Translations under genes and position numbers: made by a program | Assembly (NCBI RefSeq): GCF_002153745.1 | Contig: NZ_JOPL01000014.1 | Location: 1 to 64,000 of the forward strand | Source: Acetobacter sp. DsW_063 | GTDB lineage: Bacteria > Pseudomonadota > Alphaproteobacteria > Acetobacterales > Acetobacteraceae | Length of the DNA: 64,000 nucleotides | Direction: 5' to 3' | The notes under the pieces: model-generated | What the model was told of the DNA's origin: nothing | What the model saw: the letters and a program-made list of their open reading frames with translations, nothing else | Databases searched by the model: none | Part shown: piece after piece, positions 54,140-63,633 of the stretch | How positions within the stretch are numbered: the stretch's first letter is position 1 | How the letters are laid out: every line of letters begins with the position of its first letter

Positions 54140-55522
54140 ATGACGAGCCCCACTGTTCCCGGGCCGGGCCTTTACGGTCTCGCTCGGGTCTCGGCCATGA
54201 CAGCCGTCGCGCTCGGCCTGCTTCTCGCAGTTCTCGATTACTCGGTGGCGAACGTGGCGTTGCCCACGATCGGTCACGATCTGCATGTCGCGCCATCCGA
54301 CTCAATCTGGGTGGTCAATGCTTACCAGTTCGCATCCCTCGTCGCGCTGCTGCCATTCGCCGCCCTCGGGTCACGTGTGGGATTCGCACGCATGTGTCGC
54401 ATCGGCACCGCCATCTTTATTGTCGCGTCGGTTCTGTGCGCGCTGTCGCACACTCTCGTTGAAATTTCCCTAGCGCGCGTTCTGCAGGGACTGGGCAGCG
54501 CCTGCATTCTAAGCGTCAATCTGGCGCTTGTCCGGTTCATTTACCCACCGGCGGAGTTGGGCAAGGGCATCGGCCTCAACGGTCTGGTGATCGGAGTGGG
54601 CGTGGCGCTCGGTCCAAGCATCGGCGCCGCAGTTTTGAGCGTAACGAGCTGGCCCTGGATATTCTGGTTGAACGTGCCCCTTGGAGGCGCGGCATTGGCT
54701 CTGGCGTCCTTCACTCTTCCCCAAACCCCGCGTTCCTCTGCACCCTATGATGCGCCGCACGCTCTGCTGTCTGTTCTCGCCCTTGGGGGCATCGCGTTGG
54801 GGCTGGACGAATTCGCCCATGGCCATCTGGGCCTTACGGGATTCGGACCGCTCCTGCTCGGGGCGCTTGCGATCGGCGTATTGTGGAGCAGACAGCATGA
54901 CCGCCCGGACCCAATCTTTCCGGCTGATCTCCTAAAGCATGGCCCATTTCGCACGGCCTTTCTGGTCGGCGTGATGGGGTTTCTGACCTCCAACCTGTTC
55001 ATGATTTCGATCCCGTTCACTCTGGAGGCCGTTTTTGCAAAGAGTGCGTCTCTGACAGGCCTGCTGATCACCGCATGGCCGATCGGCGTCACGATCGCTT
55101 CGCCCGTCTCGGGCAGGTTGGCGGACAGACTGCCCGTGGGACTTGTCTCCTCTCTCGGCCTATTGCTGACGGGCGTCGGATTCTTTGCTCTGTGCTGCCT
55201 GCCGCCGACGGCTCCGAATCTGGTGATCGCCGCCGCGATTCTGATCGCAGGAATAGGCTTCGGGGTATTCCAGCCGCCCAACAATCGCGCGATGATGGCC
55301 TCCGCAAGGGCGGGCCGCGAAGGCGGGGCCAGCGGGATGGTCTCTCTTTCACGTCTGAGCGGGCAAACACTGGGAGCTACATCCGTCGCCTGCCTGTTCA
55401 TGTATCTACCGTCACGGGCGTCGATGCTCTGCCTGGCGTTGGCTTCATCGTGCGCCCTGATCACAGCGACGGTCAGTGGCAGCCGCCTGCTGAAGCGTGA
55501 CCCGAAGAGGTCGCTTCCCTGA
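54140..55522 (+). CDS. DHA2-type MFS exporter
   Basis: A 460-residue transporter with the DHA2 opening (LLLAVLDYSVANVALPTIGHDL), motif LGSRVGFARM and about 14 predicted helices. The family exports drugs or metabolites by proton exchange. It lies 109 bases after the dehydrogenase in the same direction and may close the hyu unit. No adaptor or channel gene is adjacent. Confidence 0.92.
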   Translation: MTSPTVPGPGLYGLARVSAMTAVALGLLLAVLDYSVANVALPTIGHDLHVAPSDSIWVVNAYQFASLVALLPFAALGSRVGFARMCRIGTAIFIVASVLCALSHTLVEISLARVLQGLGSACILSVNLALVRFIYPPAELGKGIGLNGLVIGVGVALGPSIGAAVLSVTSWPWIFWLNVPLGGAALALASFTLPQTPRSSAPYDAPHALLSVLALGGIALGLDEFAHGHLGLTGFGPLLLGALAIGVLWSRQHDRPDPIFPADLLKHGPFRTAFLVGVMGFLTSNLFMISIPFTLEAVFAKSASLTGLLITAWPIGVTIASPVSGRLADRLPVGLVSSLGLLLTGVGFFALCCLPPTAPNLVIAAAILIAGIGFGVFQPPNNRAMMASARAGREGGASGMVSLSRLSGQTLGATSVACLFMYLPSRASMLCLALASSCALITATVSGSRLLKRDPKRSLP

Positions 55523-55924
55523 GCATTGCCTCGTTGGGACGCTTGCACAACGAACCGGGCGGACAGTTTCGATGCTGAAGCCAAAGCCGTTTTCGGTAGG
55601 TATCTGCTAAATGCAGTCTTCTATATTTAAGCTTGCCTAAGTAAATGTTGCGTCACAGCAGAGTGGCGTGACAGCGCTAGCGTCAGTTACGGCATATCGC
55701 ACCGCAGACGCTTAACCGGCTACATAGTTACGAAACTGGAACCATCCATATTCATTGACGAGAAATGGCGGTAATCAGCGTGCCGGAGATTTTCTCGCCC
55801 AAAGGACGTCCCCGATGCCCGGACAGGGAACGAGGACTGGAAAGTTTCTTCTAGAGCTAATTCGCCTCCCCAAGGCCCACCAAACCTGGTGAGCTTTGCA
55901 ATAGACCGGTAAATCAGACCGACA
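55523..55924. other. Intergenic region, nothing recognised
   Basis: 402 bases between converging genes. A short GTCAC/GTGAC dyad near 55650-55670 is the only structure noticed and is too weak to name. No gene or clear terminator is seen. Confidence 0.4.
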
Positions 55925-56527
55925 TCATTGCGTGCGCGGGATGATGACAGAATCCGATGACTTCTTGTCCGTATTGAGAATCGTCCCCCCAGACTGCGTC
56001 GAATATGTGCCTGCCGCCGACTGGTTTGGTGTCTTTGGTGGGTGGAACGCAGAAACCGGCCCAAATATCCCACCAGCAGAACTCTTCATAGTCCCTTCAG
56101 GCTGGCGTGCGCATCCGCGCGTTATAATCGAACAGACGCCGTCCGTGCCGATCACTTCATCGTCGTCTCCAGTATAGTGCACGTCCGACACCCGATCATG
56201 GTCCAGGCGAATGACTGCGGAACACGTGGTGCCGCCGCCGCCGCCCAGTTGCGCGATGGTCGTAGCAATATCGCCAATGGGAATCAGGGTCGAACCGCCG
56301 TAACTCGCTTGTGCGTGCGTTCCTGTATAAACATAAATTTGAGTCGTATCGTTGAGTTGCTTCGTGGAGGCCGGGATTCCCGCACAAGCCTGAAGATCGT
56401 AGGATGTCATCCCGATCATTGTGATCTGCGCCTTGTGCGCGGCCCGTGAATCGAAGTACCCACATCCCCCCAGACCAAGGGACAAAGAAGACATCGCAAG
56501 AAGGTTGAGAAGGCTTTGACGATTCAT
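55925..56527 (-). CDS. Putative lipoprotein of unknown function
   Basis: A protein of about 200 residues. Taking the Met at 56527 gives a compact signal with lipobox LGGC (Cys about residue 22). The mature part has a segment around 40-70 (QITMIGMTSYDLQACAG) resembling small outer-membrane lipoproteins that sense or modify the envelope, then Gly-rich and Ser/Thr-rich regions ending in a low-complexity tail. An in-frame start 21 bases upstream exists. I do not recognise a family or function. Single gene. Confidence 0.7.
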   Translation of the reverse strand: MNRQSLLNLLAMSSLSLGLGGCGYFDSRAAHKAQITMIGMTSYDLQACAGIPASTKQLNDTTQIYVYTGTHAQASYGGSTLIPIGDIATTIAQLGGGGGTTCSAVIRLDHDRVSDVHYTGDDDEVIGTDGVCSIITRGCARQPEGTMKSSAGGIFGPVSAFHPPKTPNQSAAGTYSTQSGGTILNTDKKSSDSVIIPRTQ

Positions 56528-56936
56528 TGGTTCGGTCAGTCTCCGCATGACGATTCAGCACGCACGCGTCAAAGCGCGCTTTCGCGTCAACCGTAGTTCG
56601 CTCTTTCACGTTTGCGCAAGTCGCAAAAGGCTATTGCCTTTGCTGTACCGGAAAAAGAAACGCCTCAAATTCAAGTCGAAAAATTTCGTAAAGATTTTTA
56701 TAATATCATATTGTATCTTCCGACTACACTCCCGCTCTGGCAAGACAAGAGACACTCTACTTCGCCATTGCCATTCCAATGCGCAGTCTGCATTATAAAA
56801 ATATGCGCACTGTGCGCGTAGACCTTGAATTCAGATATGCAAAGATCAGAGTTCTGTACACAAACGCCCCTCTTTTCTTCGTCTCCAAACTCACTCGGCT
56901 GGATGGCGATGCGGGCTCACGGAGAACCCATTACTC
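56528..56936. other. AT-rich divergent promoter region between two lipoprotein genes
   Basis: About 410 bases. The centre (56640-56800) is strongly AT-rich for this genome and probably carries promoters for both lipoproteins. Short frames here have no ribosome site. Confidence 0.45.
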
Positions 56937-57473
56937 ATGCCTCAGCAGTTAAACCGTCTGGCGCTGTTCAGTTCCGCCATGATCATCTTCGCGCTCGGAG
57001 GCTGTGGAGGGCCAGGACAACCGCCCGCGCCGCCTCTGCCCGCGCTGGAAAAAGTGACGGCCCTGGCAAGCGCCGACGCCGATTTTGTGCAGAAGCTGAA
57101 CGATATGGATCTCACAGAGATCGCGTTGGCCAAAATTGCAGCGACTCATGCCGCCCGTAACGACATCGCGGCGTTGAGCGTCACTCTTCTGAAAGATCAC
57201 ACCGCGAATCAGGCGGCGCTAGCGAAAATAGCCACCCAACACGGCCTTACGCTGGCCACGGCCCCTTCGAACGAGGGACAGCGAATCATCCTCCAGATGA
57301 GTGGTGTGCATGGCGCGGCGTTCGATCGCGACTACGTCAATTACATCAAGAAAAGCTACAGAACACTCAAGCCTGCGCTTCAGGAGAGAGTCAAAAACTC
57401 ACAAGATGCAGACGTCGTTGGCCTCGCCAAAGATACCGAGAGCATGTTCTACGAACATGAGTCTTCGCTCTGA
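56937..57473 (+). CDS. DUF4142-type periplasmic lipoprotein
   Basis: A 178-residue protein: signal with lipobox ALGGC (Cys about 23), Pro-rich spacer, then an all-alpha ferritin-like DUF4142 domain (ADFVQKLNDMDLTEIALAKIAATHA, quoted in part; LLKDHTANQAALAKIA). Family members are exported and often envelope-stress related, but no activity is established. It is a single gene followed by a region with a perfect hairpin. Confidence 0.85.
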   Translation: MPQQLNRLALFSSAMIIFALGGCGGPGQPPAPPLPALEKVTALASADADFVQKLNDMDLTEIALAKIAATHAARNDIAALSVTLLKDHTANQAALAKIATQHGLTLATAPSNEGQRIILQMSGVHGAAFDRDYVNYIKKSYRTLKPALQERVKNSQDADVVGLAKDTESMFYEHESSL

Positions 57474-57960
57474 CGTAATTTTTCCTGTAAATGACGCGGA
57501 AAACATTTGAATTTAACATATGTTTTCCGCTGCGTATTGTTCGTTATTGAAAAGATGGCTTTGGAGGTTTCCCTTAGTTCCGCAGCGGAAAGGCGTGACG
57601 GGCGCCTCGCCCCAGACCGCCGTGTGTCTACCTTGATCCGTATTTGAAAGAAATACGGATCAAGGTAGACGATTATTACCCCGGCGAATTTTCTTGGCGG
57701 TCCGTTCGATCTATGAAATGTAGAGAAAGGCTCGTTCCAAGCGTCGCAAATATTAGTGTCCAAAATCGAATAACTGATTTTCGATCCGTGACATCACGCA
57801 GCTCCGGCATTGCACAAAATATGATTCACAAGCGTTCGTACGACATCTGAAGACGGCCTACGTCTCTCAAATTGGCGCTAAGAAAGCCTAACGGAGCCCT
57901 GATTACGGCGAAGTTCGTCAAATATCCGCAAAGTCATCAGAATCGTGTATTACCAGCTTC
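57474..57960. other. Intergenic region with a perfect long hairpin
   Basis: 487 bases between a lipoprotein gene and the end of a LysR gene on the other strand. The hairpin at 57626-57670 (listed separately) is the only clear structure; no supported gene is present. Confidence 0.5.
57626..57670. repeat. Perfect 20-bp inverted repeat with 5-base loop
   Basis: 57626-57645 (GTCTACCTTGATCCGTATTT) is exactly complementary to 57651-57670, with loop GAAAG. There is no T-run after either arm, so it is not a standard terminator. It lies between the DUF4142 gene and the LysR gene. Confidence 0.8.
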
Positions 57961-58875
57961 TCATGCAGGTAAATCATTTCGCTCTATTGCTTCCAACGCA
58001 GCCTTGATTTCCTGGATAACGGGCTCCAATCCGGGCCGTAATATATTGGTGCTCGATACTATTAACGATAGATTTTGCGGCGCCGTTTTTACGCCGGGCA
58101 ACGGAAGAAAATTACAATCCGTCAGGTGACCCACTGCGTCGAAATCGCGCATGATCGCGATCCCCAAGCCGCGTTTGACCATATCGCATAACAGCGCGAC
58201 GTTATTTGACGTAAACACGACATTGAACGCCAGAGACGCTTCCGCGAAGAGATTTTCCACCGTCGACCACAAAGCCGTAGATGAGTCCGGGGCTATAATT
58301 TGGTAGTCTAGACAATCAGCCAGACGAATACGAGATTTTTTCGTTAACGGGTGTCCGAGGCGTACGAGCGCTCCGATCCGCGACACCACCTGCGCCTCCA
58401 CACGCAGGCCCGTGAACGACGGCGGATCGAACGTCACGGCAATGTCGCACTCATTGGCGCGAATGAGGTTTGCTGAGGTCGCTGCATTGGCGACGGTGAT
58501 CTTGAAGCGAAGTTTCGGCGAGACTTCATGAAGACGCGTGACAAGCGCAGGAATGAAGCTCACCGCCAATCCATCGGCGACAGCTATTCGCACCTCCCCG
58601 CCCCTGCCGCTACGCAACTCCTCTATGTGCTGAAGCAGTGTGATTTCGTCATTCGACCAACGCGCGATCTGTTGCGCAACAGCACTCCCCGCCGGCGTCA
58701 GCCGTAAGCCAGACGGAAGCCGATCAAATAATTTCACCCCCAGAGTCTGCTCCGCATTCAGCACCTGCCTGTCCACGGCGGACGCCGCCACGTTAAGCAC
58801 GTCCGCTGCCTTTCTCATTGATCCTTGCGAAACGATCTCTTCGAAATACCTGGAGAATTTCGAATGGAAGACCAT
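57961..58875 (-). CDS. LysR-family regulator divergent from the carbamoylase-like gene
   Basis: A 304-residue regulator with an N-terminal HTH (FEEIVSQGSMRKAADVLNVA, then ASAVDRQVLNAEQTLGVKLF) and an effector domain (RIAVADGLAVSFIPALV). It is divergent from the amidase gene at 59079 across about 200 bases and is likely to control it. The effector is unknown; by neighbourhood, a ureido or carbamoyl compound is a candidate. Confidence 0.92.
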   Translation of the reverse strand: MVFHSKFSRYFEEIVSQGSMRKAADVLNVAASAVDRQVLNAEQTLGVKLFDRLPSGLRLTPAGSAVAQQIARWSNDEITLLQHIEELRSGRGGEVRIAVADGLAVSFIPALVTRLHEVSPKLRFKITVANAATSANLIRANECDIAVTFDPPSFTGLRVEAQVVSRIGALVRLGHPLTKKSRIRLADCLDYQIIAPDSSTALWSTVENLFAEASLAFNVVFTSNNVALLCDMVKRGLGIAIMRDFDAVGHLTDCNFLPLPGVKTAPQNLSLIVSSTNILRPGLEPVIQEIKAALEAIERNDLPA

Positions 58876-59078
58876 CGCTCGCCCTTTATCTGAAAACTGT
58901 GTTCCCCGGCGCGACCGAGATCATCGTATAGCTCTTAAATCACGCGTTCTAAAAAAGGCAACATTCCGTGCGAAATTCCAACCTTTCTCGCGGGCGGCTG
59001 CACTCCCTATAGTGCCGCCGCCCGCGCTGAAGCGACGTCAAGTCCTGCGCCCCGTTCACTCATTTTCGGCGAACCTAA

Positions 59079-60335
59079 ATGGATCGATTCACCGCGCATC
59101 ACTCACGATCATCCGCACAGCGGGCGATGAACCGATGCCGGGAATTGAGTGAGACGCCCTACAGCGACATCCCTGACGGTCTCTTTCGCCCCTTTCTGGG
59201 ATCAGCGCACACAATCACATCAGAACGCGTAACATCATGGATGCAGAATGCGGGCCTGTCGGTCCGACGCGACGCGATAGGCACCCTTATTGGCCGATAT
59301 GAAGGAGCGCAGCCCGACGCCCCGGCCTTGCTGATCGGTTCGCATATAGACAGCGTTCTAAACGGCGGTGCTTTTGACGGCATGCTTGGGGTCTTGTTGG
59401 CAATTGAATGCGTGTCTGCGCTGCAGTCAAACAACCAGCGCCTGCCTTACGCCATCGAGGTCGCTGCATTCGGTGACGAGGAGGGCTCTCGCTTCCCTCA
59501 ATCCATGCTCGGCTCACGCGCGCTCAGTGGCAAATCCGTCGGCTCAGTCGCCGAGATACAGGATCAGGACGGCATCACCTTACAAGAGGCACTGAAAGGC
59601 GTCGGCCTCGACATTGCCTACCTTGAGAGGGCGCGTCGTTCGCCACATGAGTTTTTGGGATACTTGGAACTCCATATAGAGCAAGGGCCGATTCTGGATA
59701 AGGAGGGGCTGTCGGTTGCAGCAGTTGAGGCCATTGTCGGCATCAGGCGCTTTCACGTCATTCTGAAAGGCGAAGCTGGCCATGCGGGCACCGTCCCGAT
59801 GGAAATGCGTCGCGACGCCCTCGCCGCCGCGAGCGAAATCGTTCTGGGAATAGAGGCCTACGCCAATCAGAGCGAAGGGCAGCTGCGCGCGACCGTAGGG
59901 AAGTCCGAAGCCTTTCCCGGGGCCATAAATATCATACCTAGCCGGGTCGCCTTTACCATCGAACTGCGATCCGCCGATCATTCTGGTCTGGATTGCAGCG
60001 TTCTGAAAGTAACCTCGCTTATCGAGGCCATCTGCGCGAAGCGGAACATTTCAGCGACGATTTTCGATAGGCAGGATTTCGAGCCAGCCCTGTGCGACAC
60101 ACGCCTCACCACACTGCTTGAAGACTGTATCGAGACAGCCGGGCACCCACGCAAACGCCTTGTAAGCGGGGCCGGACATGACGCGATGATGATGTGCGAC
60201 TGGATTCCCACGACCATGCTCTTTATCCGTAGTCCGGGGGGAATCAGCCACCACCCCGCAGAAACCGTCGAATTGAAAGATGTCGCCGCTGCGTTCGACG
60301 TCATGATGACATTTGTCTCATCGCTCGACGCGTGA
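59079..60335 (+). CDS. Zn-dependent carbamoylase/allantoate amidohydrolase-type enzyme
   Basis: A 418-residue M20-family amidohydrolase of the hydantoinase/carbamoylase (AllC/HyuC) group, which removes carbamoyl or ureido groups from N-carbamoyl amino acids or allantoate. Metal positions are visible: His89 (GSHIDSV), Asp100 (GGAFDGMLG), Glu134-Glu135 (GDEEGSRF), His199 (LHIEQGP) and His391 (GISHHPAE). The dimerisation insert at about 215-330 is present. The substrate is not decided by sequence. It sits opposite a LysR gene and next to a TatD gene; the hyuAB genes 6 kb away encode a plausible upstream ring-opening step. Confidence 0.92.
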   Translation: MDRFTAHHSRSSAQRAMNRCRELSETPYSDIPDGLFRPFLGSAHTITSERVTSWMQNAGLSVRRDAIGTLIGRYEGAQPDAPALLIGSHIDSVLNGGAFDGMLGVLLAIECVSALQSNNQRLPYAIEVAAFGDEEGSRFPQSMLGSRALSGKSVGSVAEIQDQDGITLQEALKGVGLDIAYLERARRSPHEFLGYLELHIEQGPILDKEGLSVAAVEAIVGIRRFHVILKGEAGHAGTVPMEMRRDALAAASEIVLGIEAYANQSEGQLRATVGKSEAFPGAINIIPSRVAFTIELRSADHSGLDCSVLKVTSLIEAICAKRNISATIFDRQDFEPALCDTRLTTLLEDCIETAGHPRKRLVSGAGHDAMMMCDWIPTTMLFIRSPGGISHHPAETVELKDVAAAFDVMMTFVSSLDA

Positions 60336-60361
60336 CGCGGGCGTTCCGGAGGAGAAGTGCA

Positions 60362-61171
60362 ATGAGCGCCAACAACGGGCTTGTGCTGGTCGACAGTCAT
60401 TGCCACCTCGATTTCGACGAGCTGGAGCCCGATTTCGAGGACGTTCTGAGTCGAGCAAGAGCTGCGGGCGTGTGTCGTTTCGTAAACATCGGCATTCAGG
60501 TCAGCCGCCATCAATACGCGCTACAACGCACACAGAACCACGACGACATTTTTCATTCCGTAGGCACGCACCCGCATTGGGCCGCCGAAGAAAATGACGT
60601 GACTGCGGAGCAACTCGTTGCGCTGACGGCTCACCCCAAAGTCATCGGTATTGGCGAAGTCGGCCTGGACCGCATCCTGACCGATGCGCCATGGGACGCG
60701 CAGATGCGTAATCTTCTGGTCCATATCGATGCGGCAAGACGCACGCAGCTGCCGCTGATCATTCATTCCGTGGGCGAAGACCGAGAAATGGAGGCGACGC
60801 TGCGTCGAGCAGACGCCGAAGGACGTTTCCCCGTTGTCATGCACTGTTTTTCTGGTGGCTGGGATCTGGCGCGCGCCAATCTTGAACTTGGGCATTATAT
60901 ATCGTTTTCCGGCCTCCTGACCCATGATGGCCGCGAAGCCCTGCACGAAATAGCCGCCCAACTGCCGGCTGATCGTATCCTTCTCGAAACCGACGCCCCG
61001 TCGCTTGCGCCAAAACCCTTCGAGAATCAGCGGAACGAACCCGCCCACATTGTCCACACGCTCGACTTTCTTGCCCAACTGCGAGGAATTTCGCGAAACG
61101 CACTGGCGGCGCAGACCACGGAAAACTTCTTTCGAGTCTTCAAAAAAACGCCTCGCCCGCACGCATCTTGA
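60362..61171 (+). CDS. TatD-family metal-dependent hydrolase
   Basis: A 269-residue TatD DNase-like hydrolase. The ATG at 60362 is chosen for the perfect GGAGGAG ribosome site upstream; a GTG at 60332 overlaps the previous gene. Metal ligands are His13-x-His15 (DSHCHLD), Glu99 (GIGEVGLD), His134 (IIHS), His160 (MHCFSGG) and Asp210 (LETDAP). TatD proteins act as 3'-5' exonucleases in DNA repair or apoptosis-like degradation. Close spacing with the amidase (26 bases) suggests co-transcription, possibly without shared function. Confidence 0.93.
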   Translation: MSANNGLVLVDSHCHLDFDELEPDFEDVLSRARAAGVCRFVNIGIQVSRHQYALQRTQNHDDIFHSVGTHPHWAAEENDVTAEQLVALTAHPKVIGIGEVGLDRILTDAPWDAQMRNLLVHIDAARRTQLPLIIHSVGEDREMEATLRRADAEGRFPVVMHCFSGGWDLARANLELGHYISFSGLLTHDGREALHEIAAQLPADRILLETDAPSLAPKPFENQRNEPAHIVHTLDFLAQLRGISRNALAAQTTENFFRVFKKTPRPHAS

Positions 61172-61314
61172 CAGCCTAGCTGGCGTTCTGTTTTTTAGAA
61201 CGGGTGGCCACAAAAATTGCACTTGCGTGCACAAGATACGATAACGCAACATTGTGCGGTAATGGCTGTGCTTCGGCACAAAAGAAAACTCAACCCTCAG
61301 CGCCGCGGTGGTAA

Positions 61315-63633
61315 ATGACGCCTGTTAAGTTCTGCTCTGCTCGTTCCGTGCTTCTCATGACCGGATCGATAGGCGCACTTGTCATCGCGGGCAGCTCGAC
61401 AGCAGTCTCGGCGACTACCCACCATCCCCAAAAACGTGCTGTAGCAGCGCACAGCGTCAGCCCGGCGGCACCTGTCGCCGTTGCCTCCAGACCGGCGGCG
61501 AAAGTGCGCCCTGCAGCGCGGCGACTGCCCCGCGGCGAAGAAGCCGTAACCGTCACTGCGCGGCGTCGCAATGAACGCGCCACCGACGTGCCTGAAGCCG
61601 TGTACACGATAAAGCCGTCGCAGATTTCCACGCTGACCGTCGCCGGCGACGATATCCGTTCTCTGGCCGGTCGCACGCCAAGCCTCAATATCGAGTCATC
61701 TTTTGGCCGCACCTTCCCGCGCATCTATATCCGCGGCCTGGGCAACGCGAACTTCGACACCAACTCGGCCCAGCCTGTCGCTATGTACTATGACGACGTG
61801 GTGCTGGATAACCCGGTCCTGCGCTCCTTTCCGCTGTTCGACCTCGCAGACACCGAAGTGCTCGCCGGACCGCAAGGGACGTTGTTCGGTCGCAATACGC
61901 CTGCTGGCGTCATCAACATCCACTCAAAGGGGCCGGAAGACAAGACGACCGGCTATATCAGCCAGAGTTATGGCACGTTCAATTCCGCAGTTACGCAGGG
62001 CGCTGTGAATATCGCCGTCGTGCCGCACAAGTTCTCGATGCGGCTTTCGATCATCAACCAGCGCCGCGATAACTGGGTTCATAACGTCTATGACGGACCA
62101 CGCTGGAAGAAGAGCCTGGAGGGTTACGAAGATATCGCAGGGCGCCTGCAGGGCCTGTACACCATTGATGATTCGGCCAATATCCTTTTTGAGGTCAACG
62201 CCCGTCATGTCGAGGGCACAGCCACCCTGTTCCGCGCCAATTTGTACGAGCATGGTTATCAGGGCATTCGTCCCGGCTACGATATCTACAACGTCTCGCA
62301 GAACGGCGATAACGCCCAAAATCTGACGACTGCGGGCGGACATATCAAAGCCACGAAAAACTTCGCTCATTTCGGCGTTCAGCTGATCAGTTCCTGGACC
62401 GAGGGCTCCCTGGGCTCGATCGGCTCGATCGACGGCGGAAATCCTTCAACAGTTCCGTTCAGTGTTCAAACCGGAACGTCGGCGCCGAAAATCAGCCAGA
62501 CGACGCAGGAACTCCGCGTCTACACCGTCAAAACCGGAAAGTTTTTTGATCAGGCTGGCGTCTACTACTTCAACGAATTTCTCGACGACTACGATTACAA
62601 CTATAATTCAACGAGCATGAAGACGACGGAACTCGCCAACCAGCGTCAGAACGAGAATTCAGTCGGCGTATTCGATTCCATGACTTATGATATTTTGCAT
62701 AATCTGAGCATCACCGGTGGAATTCGTTACACATACGACTTCAAAAACTTCAGCGCGACACGCATTTTTGGCGGCGATGGCCCGTTGGCTCTGTCCCAGG
62801 CTTCGCACTCGAACAACATCAGCTGGGACGCAAGCGTAAACTACAAGATTACGCCGAACATGAGCGTCTATTTCCGCGCCGCGACGGGCTTTCTCGCCCC
62901 CAGCTTCCAGGGCCGCCTGACAAGCAACAGCTACATTTCCAAGGCGTCGGCAGAACGCAACACGTCGTTTGAGCTGGGCTACAAGGCGAACCTCGCCCAG
63001 GGGCGCGTTCAGCTGACCGGCGCAGCCTATATGTGGAACACCAAGAACATGCAGCTGACGGCGTCGGGGGGAACGTCAAACCAGATCCAGCTGCTGAACG
63101 CTGATCATGTCGTCGGGCGCGGGTTCGAATTCAGCGCACAGACTTATCCGATCGAGAATCTCTCGATCAGCGCCAACATGAGCTACAATTTCACCCAGAT
63201 CCATTCTCCCGGTCTGGAGTCTGGCGCATGCGGCGTAGGCTGCACGATGCTCAACCCGATCGACGCGACGACCGGACTTGCGAAAATCAACGGCAACGGT
63301 CTGCCTTATGCGCCCCGCTGGATCGCGAACCTGAACGCGTCTTACAGAATTCCGCTCACCAACACGAAACGGCTCGTTCTTTCCACGGACTGGTCATGGC
63401 GTAGTCAGGAATTCTTCACGCTCTACCGGTCCGTAGAGTTTGAAGGCAAGGCCCTGCTCCTCGGCGGCGCAAGCCTCGCTTATGAGGACACGAAGCATCA
63501 CTACTCCGCCAGCGTCTACGTTCGAAACATCACAAACAAGGTCGTCGGCATCGGCGCGCTCGATTTCGACAACTATACCGGTTACATCAACGACCCACGT
63601 ATCATCGGAGGTTCGTTACGATATGATTTCTGA
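61315..63633 (+). CDS. TonB-dependent outer-membrane receptor (third)
   Basis: A 772-residue receptor: signal peptide, an Ala/Arg-rich linker, TonB box-like EEAVTVTARR at about 75-84, plug (IRSLAGRTPSLNI, RIYIRGLG, VLAGPQGTLFGRNTPAGVINIHS) and barrel ending in Phe (SLRYDF). A TGTGC-TTCG-GCACA hairpin lies about 45 bases before the start and could influence expression. The nucleoside hydrolase gene starts inside its last codons, so the pair is coupled; uptake of a nucleoside or nucleoside-like compound is the natural inference. Confidence 0.93.
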   Translation: MTPVKFCSARSVLLMTGSIGALVIAGSSTAVSATTHHPQKRAVAAHSVSPAAPVAVASRPAAKVRPAARRLPRGEEAVTVTARRRNERATDVPEAVYTIKPSQISTLTVAGDDIRSLAGRTPSLNIESSFGRTFPRIYIRGLGNANFDTNSAQPVAMYYDDVVLDNPVLRSFPLFDLADTEVLAGPQGTLFGRNTPAGVINIHSKGPEDKTTGYISQSYGTFNSAVTQGAVNIAVVPHKFSMRLSIINQRRDNWVHNVYDGPRWKKSLEGYEDIAGRLQGLYTIDDSANILFEVNARHVEGTATLFRANLYEHGYQGIRPGYDIYNVSQNGDNAQNLTTAGGHIKATKNFAHFGVQLISSWTEGSLGSIGSIDGGNPSTVPFSVQTGTSAPKISQTTQELRVYTVKTGKFFDQAGVYYFNEFLDDYDYNYNSTSMKTTELANQRQNENSVGVFDSMTYDILHNLSITGGIRYTYDFKNFSATRIFGGDGPLALSQASHSNNISWDASVNYKITPNMSVYFRAATGFLAPSFQGRLTSNSYISKASAERNTSFELGYKANLAQGRVQLTGAAYMWNTKNMQLTASGGTSNQIQLLNADHVVGRGFEFSAQTYPIENLSISANMSYNFTQIHSPGLESGACGVGCTMLNPIDATTGLAKINGNGLPYAPRWIANLNASYRIPLTNTKRLVLSTDWSWRSQEFFTLYRSVEFEGKALLLGGASLAYEDTKHHYSASVYVRNITNKVVGIGALDFDNYTGYINDPRIIGGSLRYDF

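Noticed and set aside
57626-57670. Hairpin considered as a rho-independent terminator
   Set aside because: Neither arm is followed by a T-run on the relevant strand; listed instead as a repeat of unknown role.
61255-61310. TGTGC-TTCG-GCACA hairpin in the leader of the third TonB gene considered as a riboswitch
   Set aside because: A 5-bp stem with a stable tetraloop is too little to support any known riboswitch class.
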